A program made the translations under genes and the position numbers. Below, piece after piece: positions 32,557 through 40,310 of a stretch of 64,000 nt of DNA (position 1 is its first letter; every line of letters starts with the position of its first letter). The stretch comes from a bacterium (lineage in GTDB: Bacteria > Lindowbacteria > 2-12-FULL-62-27). The notes beneath the pieces are model-generated. The model was not told where the DNA came from. It saw only the letters and a program-made list of their open reading frames with translations, and made no database searches. The stretch is from assembly GCA_016202645.1 (NCBI GenBank), contig JACQOF010000146.1:1-64000 (forward strand), read 5' to 3'.

Positions 32557-34151
32557 CTGTATGTGCGATCCTCGAAGTTTTTTGTTTGAAGGCGGCCCGT
32601 CCCGCCAAGCCACAGTGCCTCAAAGCCGGCTTTTTCGACGAACCCCATCCCCTCCACGCCGGCGGCAAACAGCGCGGTCGACAGCGCATCGGCCTTCGCG
32701 GATGCGTCGGAACCCAGGGGGCCGACCACGACAGCCTGAAGACTATCAGGAGGCGGTTTGCCTGTAAACGGATTGATGATGTGCGGTCCGCGCTCGTACG
32801 CCCCGGAGACGGACAGAACGGCGTCTTTCAAGATCAGCCGTACCAGCGGCCGGACATCCTCCCCGTGCGGCCTGCGCGCGTCCCGGACATCGACTGCCCA
32901 GCCCGCCTCGCCGTCCGGCGCCCCGATCGCCGCGATACTGCTCTCGCCGAAGTTGATGAGAGCCCGTTTGATTCCGGCCTCCTTCAAGATCCGCGCCATC
33001 CGATCCACCGCGTATCCCTTGGCGATGCCGTCGAGATCGAGCCGGACGTCTGTGTCAAGCCGGATGGTTTTTGGGGCTCCAAGAATCATAAAAAATTCCC
33101 GGTTTTGAATGAGATGAGGCGGATCGAGCGGAGCGAACGCCGCATTCGTCTGTTTCACCATTTCGAGAGCCAGCCGGCAGATATCAAAAAAGTCCCCGGA
33201 GACGGAGACCTCGGTTGACACCCGCCGCCGGTTGATTTTTGAAATCTCACTGGCGGTGTCATATCGGCTGAATACCGGCGTGAGGCGGTCCACTTCGTCG
33301 AAAGCCGCCTCTATGACCGCCTGCAGGTTCCCCTCGCCCCCGCCGCTGATCTCAATCGCGAGCGTCGTCCCCCAGATGACCTGCGTCCGCCGCACGGTGG
33401 AATTCCTCCCCCTGGAGGGGGGAGGCAAGGAGGGGGTGTGCCCTCGACGTTCTTCAAAAGTAACCCCCCTCCCAGCCTCCCCCTCAAGGGGGGAGGAGGT
33501 TTTGATCCCGGCTTCGTACAGCGCGAGTATTTTCCGCACCCCCGCCGATATCGCGTTCGTCGAAATCGTCGCGCCGGCGATGTTGCGGATGTCGGTTCCG
33601 ACGCGCAGCGGATCGGACAGGGTCTTGCCTGCGAACTGTTTTCGAAAGCGGTCGTACTTGATCTCAAACCCGTAAGCCTCGCGATACACGAGTACCTCCA
33701 CCGCCCGGATGGTTCCATCGGCGTTCAGCGCCGCCAGATAGGTGATCATCTCATGCAGACCCTTCACTTCGTCCTCGAACGCATAACCGAGAATTCCCGA
33801 CCGGTTCCGGATCTCCAAATAGTGGACGTAGGGGGCGTCAAAAGGCAGGCGGGAGACTTCCCGGATCCGCATCTTCATCGGCTCGTCCGGCCAGAGGGTG
33901 CGCTCCTCTATGGAGGCCGCGCCGGGGAACAATCGCCGGACGACCTCCCCCGAACTTCTTGCCCCCTCGCCGGCTTCAGCCAAATGCGCGAAGGCGATGG
34001 GGGCCGCAAGGATCGCCGGACATAAAAAAACGACGGCCTGAATTAGAATGCGGAGCCACCAGGCCCGTATAGGACCCGGTGGCTCCGCCGGTAGGGCCTT
34101 TCGGGCCTTACCGGCAAAAAGGGCGGAAGAACTCGAAATCAGAACTGCCAT
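32553..34151 (-). CDS. FMN-binding domain fused to FAD:protein FMN transferase (ApbE)
   Basis: From ATG 34151 the protein is 532 aa. Residues ~34-55 form a membrane/signal segment (WWLRILIQAVVFLCPAILAAP). An FMN-binding domain follows (to ~215), with RNIAGATISTNAI near residue 195; the Thr in GAT is the usual flavinylation site. Residues ~255-532 are an ApbE domain (TLAIEISG, VDLDG-type DLDGIAKGYAVDRM, LINFGESSIAAIG, HIINPFTGKPP). ApbE attaches FMN covalently to such Thr residues, so this protein may flavinylate its own partner domain. The two domains are joined by ~34 residues encoded by a C-rich repeat element (33401-33501). A tandem-hairpin repeat lies in the N-terminal region. The start is uncertain and overlaps the porin end by 13 nt. 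Confidence 0.8.
   Translation of the reverse strand: MAVLISSSSALFAGKARKALPAEPPGPIRAWWLRILIQAVVFLCPAILAAPIAFAHLAEAGEGARSSGEVVRRLFPGAASIEERTLWPDEPMKMRIREVSRLPFDAPYVHYLEIRNRSGILGYAFEDEVKGLHEMITYLAALNADGTIRAVEVLVYREAYGFEIKYDRFRKQFAGKTLSDPLRVGTDIRNIAGATISTNAISAGVRKILALYEAGIKTSSPLEGEAGRGVTFEERRGHTPSLPPPSRGRNSTVRRTQVIWGTTLAIEISGGGEGNLQAVIEAAFDEVDRLTPVFSRYDTASEISKINRRRVSTEVSVSGDFFDICRLALEMVKQTNAAFAPLDPPHLIQNREFFMILGAPKTIRLDTDVRLDLDGIAKGYAVDRMARILKEAGIKRALINFGESSIAAIGAPDGEAGWAVDVRDARRPHGEDVRPLVRLILKDAVLSVSGAYERGPHIINPFTGKPPPDSLQAVVVGPLGSDASAKADALSTALFAAGVEGMGFVEKAGFEALWLGGTGRLQTKNFEDRTYR
33401..33501. repeat. C-rich inverted repeat element inside the FMN-binding/ApbE gene
   Basis: Two imperfectly complementary arms (33401-33436 and 33462-33501) contain CTCCCCCT and AGGGGGGAGGA palindromes. 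The right arm shares the core CTCCCCCTCAAGGGGGGAGG with copies at 35733-35767 and 36446-36482. It is translated as part of the linker (SSPLEGEAGRG and SLPPPSRGR). Confidence 0.85.
34052..34115. repeat. Tandem-hairpin element, copy 1
   Basis: Hairpin A pairs GGAGCCACC (34052-34060) with GGTGGCTCC (34078-34086). Hairpin B pairs GCCGGTA (34087-34093) with TACCGGC (34109-34115) and extends inward through GGCC pairs. A related A-then-B arrangement in the same orientation occurs at 35573-35624, followed in both by CGGCAAA. It lies just past the porin stop, inside the N-terminal coding region of the flavin protein. There is no T-run on the minus strand, so it is not a classical terminator. Confidence 0.65.
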
Positions 34152-35416
34152 CCGATCCCGGCGTTGAACTTGTCGTTGTCCCGCGTCGACGAATCGGCAT
34201 CCTTGAAGCTGGTGTAGTCGAATTTGACGGCCAGGTTCTGCACCGGCTTGAACGTGATGCCGTAGACCCACTGCTCGCGGTCCCGGTTGTTCTGGGCGGT
34301 GTTTGTCGAGTTCGACGGCATTTTCTCGGCCGTGTCGTACTTCTCAAACCGGACAAACCCCGCCAGACCTGCGTCGCGCAGAAGTCCCTCGCGGTCGCCC
34401 GGCTGAATCAGCCAGTAAGCGCCCTGCGCGTACCAGCCTTCAAGCCGTTCCGCCTGGTCGGTTCCCGTCAGGGTCTTGAGCGCCGCGGCGCCGTCGACGT
34501 CGAACTGCGTCCACTCCCCCACAAAATCGATCCGGTCCTGCTTGTAGCGCGCGTCGAACGCAAGTCCCGTGATGTCCGGCTTGCCGCCCGAATCACTGAC
34601 CTTGTCCCCCGCGTCCCCTCCATAATAAGAGAACCCAAGATTGAGCGGGTAGCGCTCGACGGCGTAATCGAGGCGCCCGGCGATGCCGATGTCAAAGACA
34701 TTGCCGTTCGACTCCGCGCCGAACTGTTTCTGCCTGTTGTTCCGAAGACCGTCCGTTCCGAGCGTGAGGGCCGGCGTGGTGTTGTCATTCTGCGCGGCGA
34801 TGAACTGCAGGGCGTTGATCGCGTAGACCTGATATTTCAGGCCGGCCGTCAGGTTTCCGAAAAATCCGGCGCCCGCCGCGAACCAGGTGGACGGGATGAT
34901 CTTGTTGTCCACGTCCGGCCGCTCCACGCCGTGAAACGTCGGGGGCTCGTGGAACTGGTTGATGACGCCCATCGGCACCACGATGACCCCGGAGCGGATG
35001 CCGAAGTCCTCTTTCGGCGTAAACTCAAGATAAGCCTGCTCGAGTTCGAATTCCCCGTGCCGGTCCCGGATGAAGGAATGCTCGAACTCCAATTCCGAAT
35101 GAAACTGAATCCAGTCGTTGAAGCGGTGTCCCACATACAGGACATACCTGTGAAAATCGAGATTCTCTCCGTCGCCGTCCTGAGTCGAGAGATAGTGCAT
35201 TTCCATGTAGCCGCCCATGCGGGTTTTCTGCACCGCGCCGTATTGAACCCCGCTCGCGCCCGTCCCGAGCTTTTTCATCTCCTCGATCTCCCGCGAAAGC
35301 ACGTCAATGCGCCGCTCCAGATCGTCGGTCGACGCCGCCCGGGCGGGCGCCGCCCCCCACAGGGCGGCCAGGACCAGGGCGCCCAGAGCCGCCCCGAATC
35401 GTTTGAATGCCGTCAT
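34139..35416 (-). CDS. Outer-membrane porin (phosphate-selective porin O/P-like)
   Basis: The 425-aa protein has a signal peptide (GALVLAALWGAAPARA), a short coiled coil (DDLERRIDVLSREIEEMKKL) and then a beta-barrel region with alternating aromatic strands ending in GIGWQF, a proper barrel C-terminus. Such proteins form trimeric outer-membrane channels, with the coiled coil contacting peptidoglycan. AAGGAGGG lies 8 nt before the ATG, one of the few strong Shine-Dalgarno sites here. It is followed by the flavin protein, a membrane protein and a metal regulator with feoAB. A role in metal or anion entry is inferred from that context. Confidence 0.85.
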   Translation of the reverse strand: MTAFKRFGAALGALVLAALWGAAPARAASTDDLERRIDVLSREIEEMKKLGTGASGVQYGAVQKTRMGGYMEMHYLSTQDGDGENLDFHRYVLYVGHRFNDWIQFHSELEFEHSFIRDRHGEFELEQAYLEFTPKEDFGIRSGVIVVPMGVINQFHEPPTFHGVERPDVDNKIIPSTWFAAGAGFFGNLTAGLKYQVYAINALQFIAAQNDNTTPALTLGTDGLRNNRQKQFGAESNGNVFDIGIAGRLDYAVERYPLNLGFSYYGGDAGDKVSDSGGKPDITGLAFDARYKQDRIDFVGEWTQFDVDGAAALKTLTGTDQAERLEGWYAQGAYWLIQPGDREGLLRDAGLAGFVRFEKYDTAEKMPSNSTNTAQNNRDREQWVYGITFKPVQNLAVKFDYTSFKDADSSTRDNDKFNAGIGWQF

Positions 35417-35456
35417 GCGATAAACCCTCCTTTACCGTAGTTACTATCCTGAAAAC

Positions 35457-35515
35457 TTGATTGATAGATTCAATCAAAGTTAGAGGGTTCTAACTTCTTG
35501 AGAAGGTCTTGTCAA
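35457..35515 (-). promoter_or_regulatory. Porin promoter with two palindromic operator-like sites
   Basis: On the minus strand TTGACA (35515-35510), a 17-nt spacer and TAGAAC (35492-35487) form the promoter, giving a leader of about 60 nt. A perfect palindrome AAGTTAGA-N4-TCTAACTT (35477-35496) covers the -10. A second, TTGATTG-N7-CAATCAA (35457-35477), directly adjoins it downstream. The first has the TTAG...CTAA character of DtxR-type sites, and a DtxR-family regulator is encoded nearby. Binding is inference. Confidence 0.6.
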
Positions 35516-35572
35516 TATTTTCTATTAAAAATATTTTTGGGTGGGATGGACCGAAGGGGGCGCCATAAAAGA

Positions 35573-35624
35573 CGGCTCCAACCGCCAGGCGGCCGGAGCC
35601 GTTGGTAAGGTTTTTGACCTTACC
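35573..35624. repeat. Tandem-hairpin element, copy 2, in the porin-bolA intergenic region
   Basis: Hairpin A pairs CGGCTCC (35573-35579) with GGAGCCG (35595-35601), with an inner CCGCC/GGCGG stem. Hairpin B pairs GGTAAGG (35604-35610) with CCTTACC (35618-35624). It matches the order and 3' CGGCAAA tail of copy 1. The 412-nt region 35417-35828 otherwise holds the porin promoter, the C-rich repeat and the bolA promoter; I see no gene in it. Confidence 0.65.
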
Positions 35625-35693
35625 GGCAAAGAGGGGTTTTCCAAGCGCATTTTACCGAATCCCCGGATCAAAATCCAATGTCATATCAGCGGT

Positions 35694-35767
35694 GGTTGGG
35701 AGGGGGGTTTATCCCATCGAGAGTACCGGTTCACCCCCCTCCTGCCCTCCCCCTCAAGGGGGGAGGA
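35694..35767. repeat. C-rich inverted repeat element, copy 2
   Basis: A left arm TTGGGAGGGGGGTTT (35696-35710) pairs loosely with the right arm at 35733-35767, which carries the shared core CTCCCCCTCAAGGGGGGAGG. It sits upstream of the bolA promoter. Confidence 0.8.
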
Positions 35768-35780
35768 ACTTGTAGGCCGC

Positions 35781-35809
35781 TTGAAAATCCTCCCGCCGGG
35801 GAGTATGTT
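35781..35809 (+). promoter_or_regulatory. Promoter of the bolA-grxD unit
   Basis: TTGAAA (35781-35786), a 17-nt spacer and TATGTT (35804-35809) stand 19 nt before GTG 35829. GAGGTGA 7 nt before the GTG serves as ribosome-binding site, in contrast to the leaderless heads elsewhere in the window. Confidence 0.6.
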
Positions 35810-35828
35810 TAGAGCGAGGTGAACGGGC

Positions 35829-36080
35829 GTGGATATTGAGGCCATCAAAAATCGGATATCGGGGGCGATCCCGGAATCGCAGGTGTGGGCGGAAGACCTT
35901 CAGGGCGGGGACCACGTGTCGGTGACAGTGGTGTCGTCGGCGTTTGAGGGGAAATCCCGGATCCAACAGCACCAGATGGTCTATGCGCTCTTTAAATCCG
36001 AAATGGCCACCGAGGACATCCACGCGATGGCGCTCAAGACCCTGACGCCCCGGGAGCATGCCGCCCAGACGGGCGGATAA
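35829..36080 (+). CDS. BolA-family protein
   Basis: The 83-aa protein has the BolA fold signature (IKNRISGAIPESQVWAED, GDHVSVTVVSSAFEGKSRIQQHQMVYALF) with the conserved His in QHQMVY. BolA-like proteins bind CGFS glutaredoxins and share a [2Fe-2S] cluster in iron-sulfur trafficking. The GTG start follows a good ribosome-binding site. The next gene is its expected glutaredoxin partner. Confidence 0.92.
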   Translation: MDIEAIKNRISGAIPESQVWAEDLQGGDHVSVTVVSSAFEGKSRIQQHQMVYALFKSEMATEDIHAMALKTLTPREHAAQTGG

Positions 36081-36101
36081 CCGAACGAAGGAGGACGGAT
36101 C

Positions 36102-36425
36102 ATGGCTGAGGACATCATGGACCGGATCAAGAAGGACATCGAGTCGAACAAGATCATTCTGTACATCAAGGGGACGAAGGAGCAGCCGATGTGCGGATTT
36201 TCCGCGCAGGCGGTCGCGATTTTTTCACAGCTCGGCGTTCCCTTCGAAACCCGCGACGTTCTGGACGGGTCGGGCCTTCGGGAAGCCCTCCCCCAGCACT
36301 CCAACTGGCCGACGTTCCCGCAGGTTTTTGTCAACGGCGAGCTCGTCGGCGGATGCGACATCGTCACGGAGATGTACGAAAAAGGGGAATTGCAGCCTTT
36401 GGTTCAAAAGGCGATTGCCGGTTGA
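36102..36425 (+). CDS. grxD: Monothiol CGFS glutaredoxin
   Basis: The 107-aa monothiol glutaredoxin carries CGFS at residues 31-34 after KGTKEQPM, the cis-Pro region WPTFPQVFVNGELVGGCDIV, and normal length. It binds a glutathione-coordinated [2Fe-2S] cluster with BolA and delivers it to targets. Strong GGAGGA before the ATG. It is 21 nt downstream of bolA. Confidence 0.95.
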   Translation: MAEDIMDRIKKDIESNKIILYIKGTKEQPMCGFSAQAVAIFSQLGVPFETRDVLDGSGLREALPQHSNWPTFPQVFVNGELVGGCDIVTEMYEKGELQPLVQKAIAG

Positions 36426-36445
36426 CGCGCTGCCGACAGATATCC

Positions 36446-36482
36446 CCCCTCCCACCCTCCCCCTCAAGGGGGGAGGAGGGAA
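36446..36482. repeat. C-rich repeat element, single copy 3
   Basis: CCCCCCTCCCACCCTCCCCC is followed by TCAAGGGGGGAGGAGGG. The shared core makes a hairpin between grxD and the acyl-CoA dehydrogenase gene. It might also act as a transcript-end structure, but no T-run follows. Confidence 0.8.
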
Positions 36483-36504
36483 TTAAAAGCGCTGGAGTCA
36501 ATAA

Positions 36505-38376
36505 ATGACTGAACCGGGCCCCCGCAATTCCTCTGTCTCGCGCGATGAGGCGATGGCCGTCGCCGAGGCCGCGCGCGAGTCGGAGTGGGAACACCCGTCT
36601 TTCGCGGCGGAACTTTTTATGGGACGCTTCCGGCCCGATCTGATTTTTCCCTATCCTCTCCAGAATGACGCTGACAAAAAAATCGGGGACGAATTTCTGG
36701 GGCGCCTCGAGCTGTTTCTCCGGGAGCATCTCGACCCGGACGAGGTCGACCGCACGCACGAAATTCCCGTCGAAACCATCAAGGGTCTGGCGGAACTGGG
36801 ATGCTTCGCGATGAAAATCCCGAAATCCTACGGCGGCCTCGGGCTTTCCCAGGTCAACTACAACCGCGCCGTCGCGCTCGTCGCGTCCTATTGCGGCTCG
36901 ACGGCGGTGTGGCTCTCGGCCCACCAGTCCATCGGCGTGCCTCAGCCGCTGAAACTCTTCGGGACGGAAGCACAGAAAAAAAAATATTTCCCGCTGTTCG
37001 CGAAGGGATTCATTTCCGCCTTCGCCCTGACCGAGCCGGACGTCGGGTCCGACCCGGCCCGGATGGCGACCACCGCAACGCCCAACGAGGACAAAAGCGA
37101 GTGGACCATCAACGGCGACAAGCTCTGGTGCACGAACGGCCCCGTGGCCGACCTCATCGCCGTCATGGCCCGGACGCCGGACCGGATCGTCGGCGGGAAA
37201 GCCCGGCGGCAGATCACAGCGTTCATCGTCGAGCGCGACCGGCCGGGCATCGAAGTCATTCACCGCTGCGAGTTCATGGGATTGAACGGCATTCAAAACG
37301 GGCTTCTGAGGTTCACCAACGTCAAAGTCCCCGCGGAAAATATTCTCTGGGAGGAAGGCAAGGGACTGAAACTCGCGCTCGTCACCCTCAATACAGGACG
37401 GCTCACGCTTCCCGCCGCCTGCGTCGGGATGGCCAAACAGTGCCTGCACTGGGTCCGGGAGTGGTCCAACGAACGCGTCCAGTGGGGCGCCCCGATCGGC
37501 CGGCACGAATCGATCGCGCAGAAAATCGGCTGGATGGCGTCGACGACCTTTGCCATGGAAGCCGTCACCTACTACGCGTCGGCTCTGGCCGACCGCGGCG
37601 ACGCGGATATTCGCCTCGAAGCCGCGCTGGCCAAGATGTTCTGCTCGGAGGCGGCGTGGCGGATCGCGGACGAGACGGTCCAGATCCGGGGTGGCCGGGG
37701 ATATGAGACATCGCGGAGCCTGCGCGCGCGCGGCGAAAAGGCAATCCCGGCCGAGCGGGCCCTTCGGGACGCGCGCATCAACACCATCATCGAGGGGTCC
37801 AGCGAAATCATGCGGCTCTTTATCGCGCGGGAGGCCGTGGATCCCCACATGCGGCTGGCTGGAGACATCTTCAAGCCCGGCGTTTCCCTTTCAGAAAAAT
37901 TCCGGATGGCGGGGCGCGCCGCCCGATTCTACACGACGTGGTATCCGGCGCTCTGGGTCCACACGGCCTGGCCGCCCAAATACATGGCGACCGCCGGACC
38001 TCTCGCCAAACATCTCCGGTTCGCTCACCGCCAGACCCGGAAACTCGCCCGGACGATCTTCCACGCCATGGCGCGGTTCGGCCCGTCCCTTGAAAAGCAT
38101 CAGGCGGTCCTGAACCGCATCGTCGATATCGGATCGGAACTCTTCGCGATATCCGCGGCCGTGTCCTACGCCCGCGCCATGGTCGAAAAAAATCCGAAAG
38201 ACAAAACGCCCATCGACCTCGCCGACCTTTTTTGCCGCCAGTCCCGCCGGCGCGTCCGGGCTCTCGGCTGTGCGATCTGGTGCCACGACGACGCGCGCAC
38301 GTATCGCCTCGCACGAAACGTCCTGGACGGGAAGATGGCGTGGCTGGAGGCGGGGGCGATTGGGGAGACGCCGTGA
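36505..38376 (+). CDS. Acyl-CoA dehydrogenase with long C-terminal domain (VLCAD-like)
   Basis: The 623-aa flavoenzyme has the acyl-CoA dehydrogenase core: FALTEPDVGSDPARM, LWCTNGPVADLIAVMA, RGGRGYETSRSLRARGEKAIPAERALRDARIN. The catalytic Glu lies in IIEGSSEIMRLFIARE (Glu430). An extra ~165 C-terminal residues are like those of very-long-chain enzymes. It oxidises an acyl-CoA to the 2-enoyl-CoA and passes electrons to ETF. No ETF or thiolase genes are nearby. The N-terminus (~1-60) is longer than usual. GGAG lies before the ATG. Confidence 0.92.
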   Translation: MTEPGPRNSSVSRDEAMAVAEAARESEWEHPSFAAELFMGRFRPDLIFPYPLQNDADKKIGDEFLGRLELFLREHLDPDEVDRTHEIPVETIKGLAELGCFAMKIPKSYGGLGLSQVNYNRAVALVASYCGSTAVWLSAHQSIGVPQPLKLFGTEAQKKKYFPLFAKGFISAFALTEPDVGSDPARMATTATPNEDKSEWTINGDKLWCTNGPVADLIAVMARTPDRIVGGKARRQITAFIVERDRPGIEVIHRCEFMGLNGIQNGLLRFTNVKVPAENILWEEGKGLKLALVTLNTGRLTLPAACVGMAKQCLHWVREWSNERVQWGAPIGRHESIAQKIGWMASTTFAMEAVTYYASALADRGDADIRLEAALAKMFCSEAAWRIADETVQIRGGRGYETSRSLRARGEKAIPAERALRDARINTIIEGSSEIMRLFIAREAVDPHMRLAGDIFKPGVSLSEKFRMAGRAARFYTTWYPALWVHTAWPPKYMATAGPLAKHLRFAHRQTRKLARTIFHAMARFGPSLEKHQAVLNRIVDIGSELFAISAAVSYARAMVEKNPKDKTPIDLADLFCRQSRRRVRALGCAIWCHDDARTYRLARNVLDGKMAWLEAGAIGETP

Positions 38377-38430
38377 ATATCCATCATCTCTCAGCCCACA
38401 GCCCCCATCGGTCGGCCATCAGCCCTCTAC

Positions 38431-38501
38431 GTCATTCCCGCGAAAGCGGGAATCCAGCCTGCTTCAGTATTGATCTGGATTCCCGCTTTCGCGGGAATGA
38501 C
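38431..38501. repeat. Inverted GTCATTCCCGC element, short version
   Basis: The same arms as at 25435-25533 are separated by only ~20 nt. They are flanked by CAGCCC and GCTGAAGGCTGAAAGCTGAGGG-type degenerate repeats (38384-38430 and 38521-38541), which suggests one element nested in another. Between acyl-CoA dehydrogenase and the acyltransferase. Confidence 0.8.
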
Positions 38502-38543
38502 GACCTGAACGGTTATTGGTTGAAGGCTGAAAGCTGAGGGCTG

Positions 38544-39101
38544 ATGGCTTCCAATTACGATCAGTGGCGTTCCGAACTCAACCGGTTCCTGGGCAGCGGC
38601 GAAAAATTGCTGGTCATCCCCTACGACGGCCCCGACCTGAACCCGCGCCGGTTCTGGCACCGGCTGATCAAACGCAGTCCGCTGCGGTTTCTGCTTCAGA
38701 TCACCGTGGTCTCGCTGACGACCTACATGCCGGCCGGCGAATTCAAAAATTCCCTGCTCCGGCTTATCGGCATGAACATCGGCAAGGATGCCTTTATCGC
38801 GTCGGGGGTGATGTTTGACGTCGAGTTTCCGACCCTTATCACCATCGGCCCCGGCGCCATCATCGGGACGATGACCAAGATTTTGACCCACGAGGTTACC
38901 ATCCGGTCGGTCCGGGTCGGCCGGATCGACATTGGCCGGCAGGCTGTGATTGGCGTCGGGTGCGTTCTAAGGTCGGGCGTCTCCATCGGCGACGGCGCGG
39001 TGGTGTCGATGCAGTCTTTCGTGAACAAGGACGTGGATCCGGCAACCTTCGCGGGCGGCAAACCGGCCGAACCGATCAAGAAACTCGACCGGCTGGTCTG
39101 A
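38544..39101 (+). CDS. Left-handed beta-helix acyltransferase
   Basis: The 185-aa protein has hexapeptide repeats from about residue 78 (IGMNIGKDAFIASGVMFD, TIGPGAIIGTMTKILTHEV, IGRQAVIGVGCVLRSGVSIGDGAVV), as in O-acetyl/acyl transferases. A helical N-terminal part with a hydrophobic segment (FLLQITVVSLTTYMP) may associate with membrane. Acceptor and donor are unknown. The start is next to a degenerate repeat, so it could be shifted. Confidence 0.85.
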   Translation: MASNYDQWRSELNRFLGSGEKLLVIPYDGPDLNPRRFWHRLIKRSPLRFLLQITVVSLTTYMPAGEFKNSLLRLIGMNIGKDAFIASGVMFDVEFPTLITIGPGAIIGTMTKILTHEVTIRSVRVGRIDIGRQAVIGVGCVLRSGVSIGDGAVVSMQSFVNKDVDPATFAGGKPAEPIKKLDRLV

Positions 39102-39108
39102 TTTTTTC

Positions 39109-39693
39109 CTAGTGGTGTCCCCCCGGTTTGCCTTTCTCCCTTTCTCCCTTTCTCCCTTTCTCCCTCCCCAAAGGAGCGGGATCATGCCGGATTCTCGGCA
39201 ACAATTCCGTAAAATTGCACGGCCGGTGCCGGATATCGATCTGGTCGAGGATGATCTTGTCCATGGCCAGCCGCACCGCGCCGGTTGAGCCTGGCAGGAC
39301 AAACACGAGGGTGTCGCCTACGAGCCCCGCGTCGGCGCGGGACTGGATGGTCGATGTGCCGATCTCGGCGTAGGAAAGATGCCGAAAGAGCTCGCCGAAT
39401 CCCGGAATGTGTTTGGTGTAGAGCGGCCGGATGGCGTCCGGCGTGATGTCGCGCTGAGTGACGCCGGTGCCGCCGGTCACGATGATGAAATCGACCTTGG
39501 GGTTTTTGACCCAAGTCTTGACCACGCGCCGAACGGCCTTCACATCATCCCGGCAGACGGCCCGATCCGCCAGAAGATGCCCGGCCTGCGACAGCCTGTC
39601 GGCGATGATCGCGCCGGATTTGTCAGTCGTAAGGTCCCGGCTGTCGCTGACGGCAAGGACCGCGACCTGAACCGGCACGAACTCCTGCGGCAA
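39109..39693 (-). CDS. moaB: Molybdenum cofactor biosynthesis protein MoaB
   Basis: The MoaB/MogA fold is clear: [51 protein letters not shown], and [34 protein letters not shown]. These proteins bind or adenylylate molybdopterin. The start is placed at TTG 39693 because [13 protein letters not shown] aligns with the N-terminus of E. coli MoaB. The frame stays open to 39780 only through simple repeats. The domain should end near HRPCNF; about 27 further residues come from the 8-bp microsatellite. It follows the ferredoxin gene. Confidence 0.88.
   Translation of the reverse strand: MPQEFVPVQVAVLAVSDSRDLTTDKSGAIIADRLSQAGHLLADRAVCRDDVKAVRRVVKTWVKNPKVDFIIVTGGTGVTQRDITPDAIRPLYTKHIPGFGELFRHLSYAEIGTSTIQSRADAGLVGDTLVFVLPGSTGAVRLAMDKIILDQIDIRHRPCNFTELLPRIRHDPAPLGREKGRKGEREKGKPGGHH
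39132..39163. repeat. 8-bp microsatellite CTTTCTCC x4 in moaB 3' end
   Basis: Four exact tandem copies of CTTTCTCC on the plus strand are read in the minus-strand moaB frame as [14 protein letters not shown]. The unit is not a multiple of three, so copy-number change would alter the C-terminus and stop. Confidence 0.9.
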
Positions 39694-39718
39694 GCCGTGT
39701 GCGTGCGGCCCTTCGCTG

Positions 39719-39776
39719 TGTTGGGATTTGGGATTTGGGATTTCGTTGGGATTTAGAATTTCGGATTTAGGATTTT
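39719..39776. repeat. GGGATTT-type simple repeat before moaB
   Basis: Imperfect tandem copies of GGGATTT run between the ferredoxin stop and moaB. They keep the moaB frame open upstream ([17 protein letters not shown]) without resembling MoaB, so I treat them as non-coding. Confidence 0.75.
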
Positions 39777-39780
39777 CCAA

Positions 39781-40143
39781 TCAGGGTTTGACCGGCCCGA
39801 ATCGCGCCTCGTACTCCTCCGAAGGCACCATAACGATGGCGTCCCAGGGACAGCCTTCGAGGAACGTGTCGCTCGGGCCCTGGGTCGTGCATTTTTTACA
39901 GCCGATGCAGAGGTTTGGATCGACGGCGATCGTGCCGAAGGGCGGATGATTTTTGTCCGGCACCCAGTACATGCAGGTATCGATCGGACAGTACTGGATG
40001 CAGGCGGGCGCGCCGGAACAGCCGGTACAGCTTTCGATGATCAAGGCAATCTGTTTGGGTTTCTTCTTCCGCGTGCTCTTGCCGTCGCCCGGGGCCATGG
40101 GGAACGTTTTTTCAAGCGCCCCCGTCAATGCTGTGGTTTCCAT
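39781..40143 (-). CDS. Ferredoxin-like 4Fe-4S protein
   Basis: The 120-aa protein has cysteine clusters CTGCSGAPACIQYCP (~39-53) and CIGCKKC followed by GCPWDAI (~79-100), enough for one or two [4Fe-4S] clusters. The spacing of the first set (CxxCx4-5CxxxCP) is not that of a standard bacterial ferredoxin, and a 14-residue insertion separates the sets. A lysine-rich N-terminus precedes them. It would act as an electron carrier. GGAGGG lies 13 nt before the ATG. The moaB neighbour suggests a molybdoenzyme context, which is weak. Confidence 0.82.
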   Translation of the reverse strand: METTALTGALEKTFPMAPGDGKSTRKKKPKQIALIIESCTGCSGAPACIQYCPIDTCMYWVPDKNHPPFGTIAVDPNLCIGCKKCTTQGPSDTFLEGCPWDAIVMVPSEEYEARFGPVKP

Positions 40144-40161
40144 AACGATTCAGATCCCTCC

Positions 40162-40260
40162 GTCATTCCCGCGAACGCGGGAATCCAGGCTGCCCTGCGA
40201 TTGGTCTGGATGTCTGCCGGAGTTTACCCCGTGCTGGATTCCCGCTTTCGCGGGAATGAC
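40162..40260. repeat. Inverted GTCATTCCCGC element, about 99 bp
   Basis: Same structure, size and interior as the copy at 25435-25533. One arm has GAACGCGGG in place of GAAAGCGGG. Lies between the FecR operon end and the ferredoxin gene. Confidence 0.85.
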
Positions 40261-40310
40261 GGATACAGGGCGGGCATGACAACCTGAATCGCTACTGGAT
40301 TCCATTGCTT

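Noticed and set aside
34052-34115. Hairpin pair as the porin terminator or as a known riboswitch
   Set aside because: No T-run on the porin strand and no match to a riboswitch consensus that I know. Kept as a repeat element.
36446-36482. C-rich hairpin as an intrinsic terminator of bolA-grxD
   Set aside because: The stem is strong but no T-run follows, and the same sequence is found inside a coding region.
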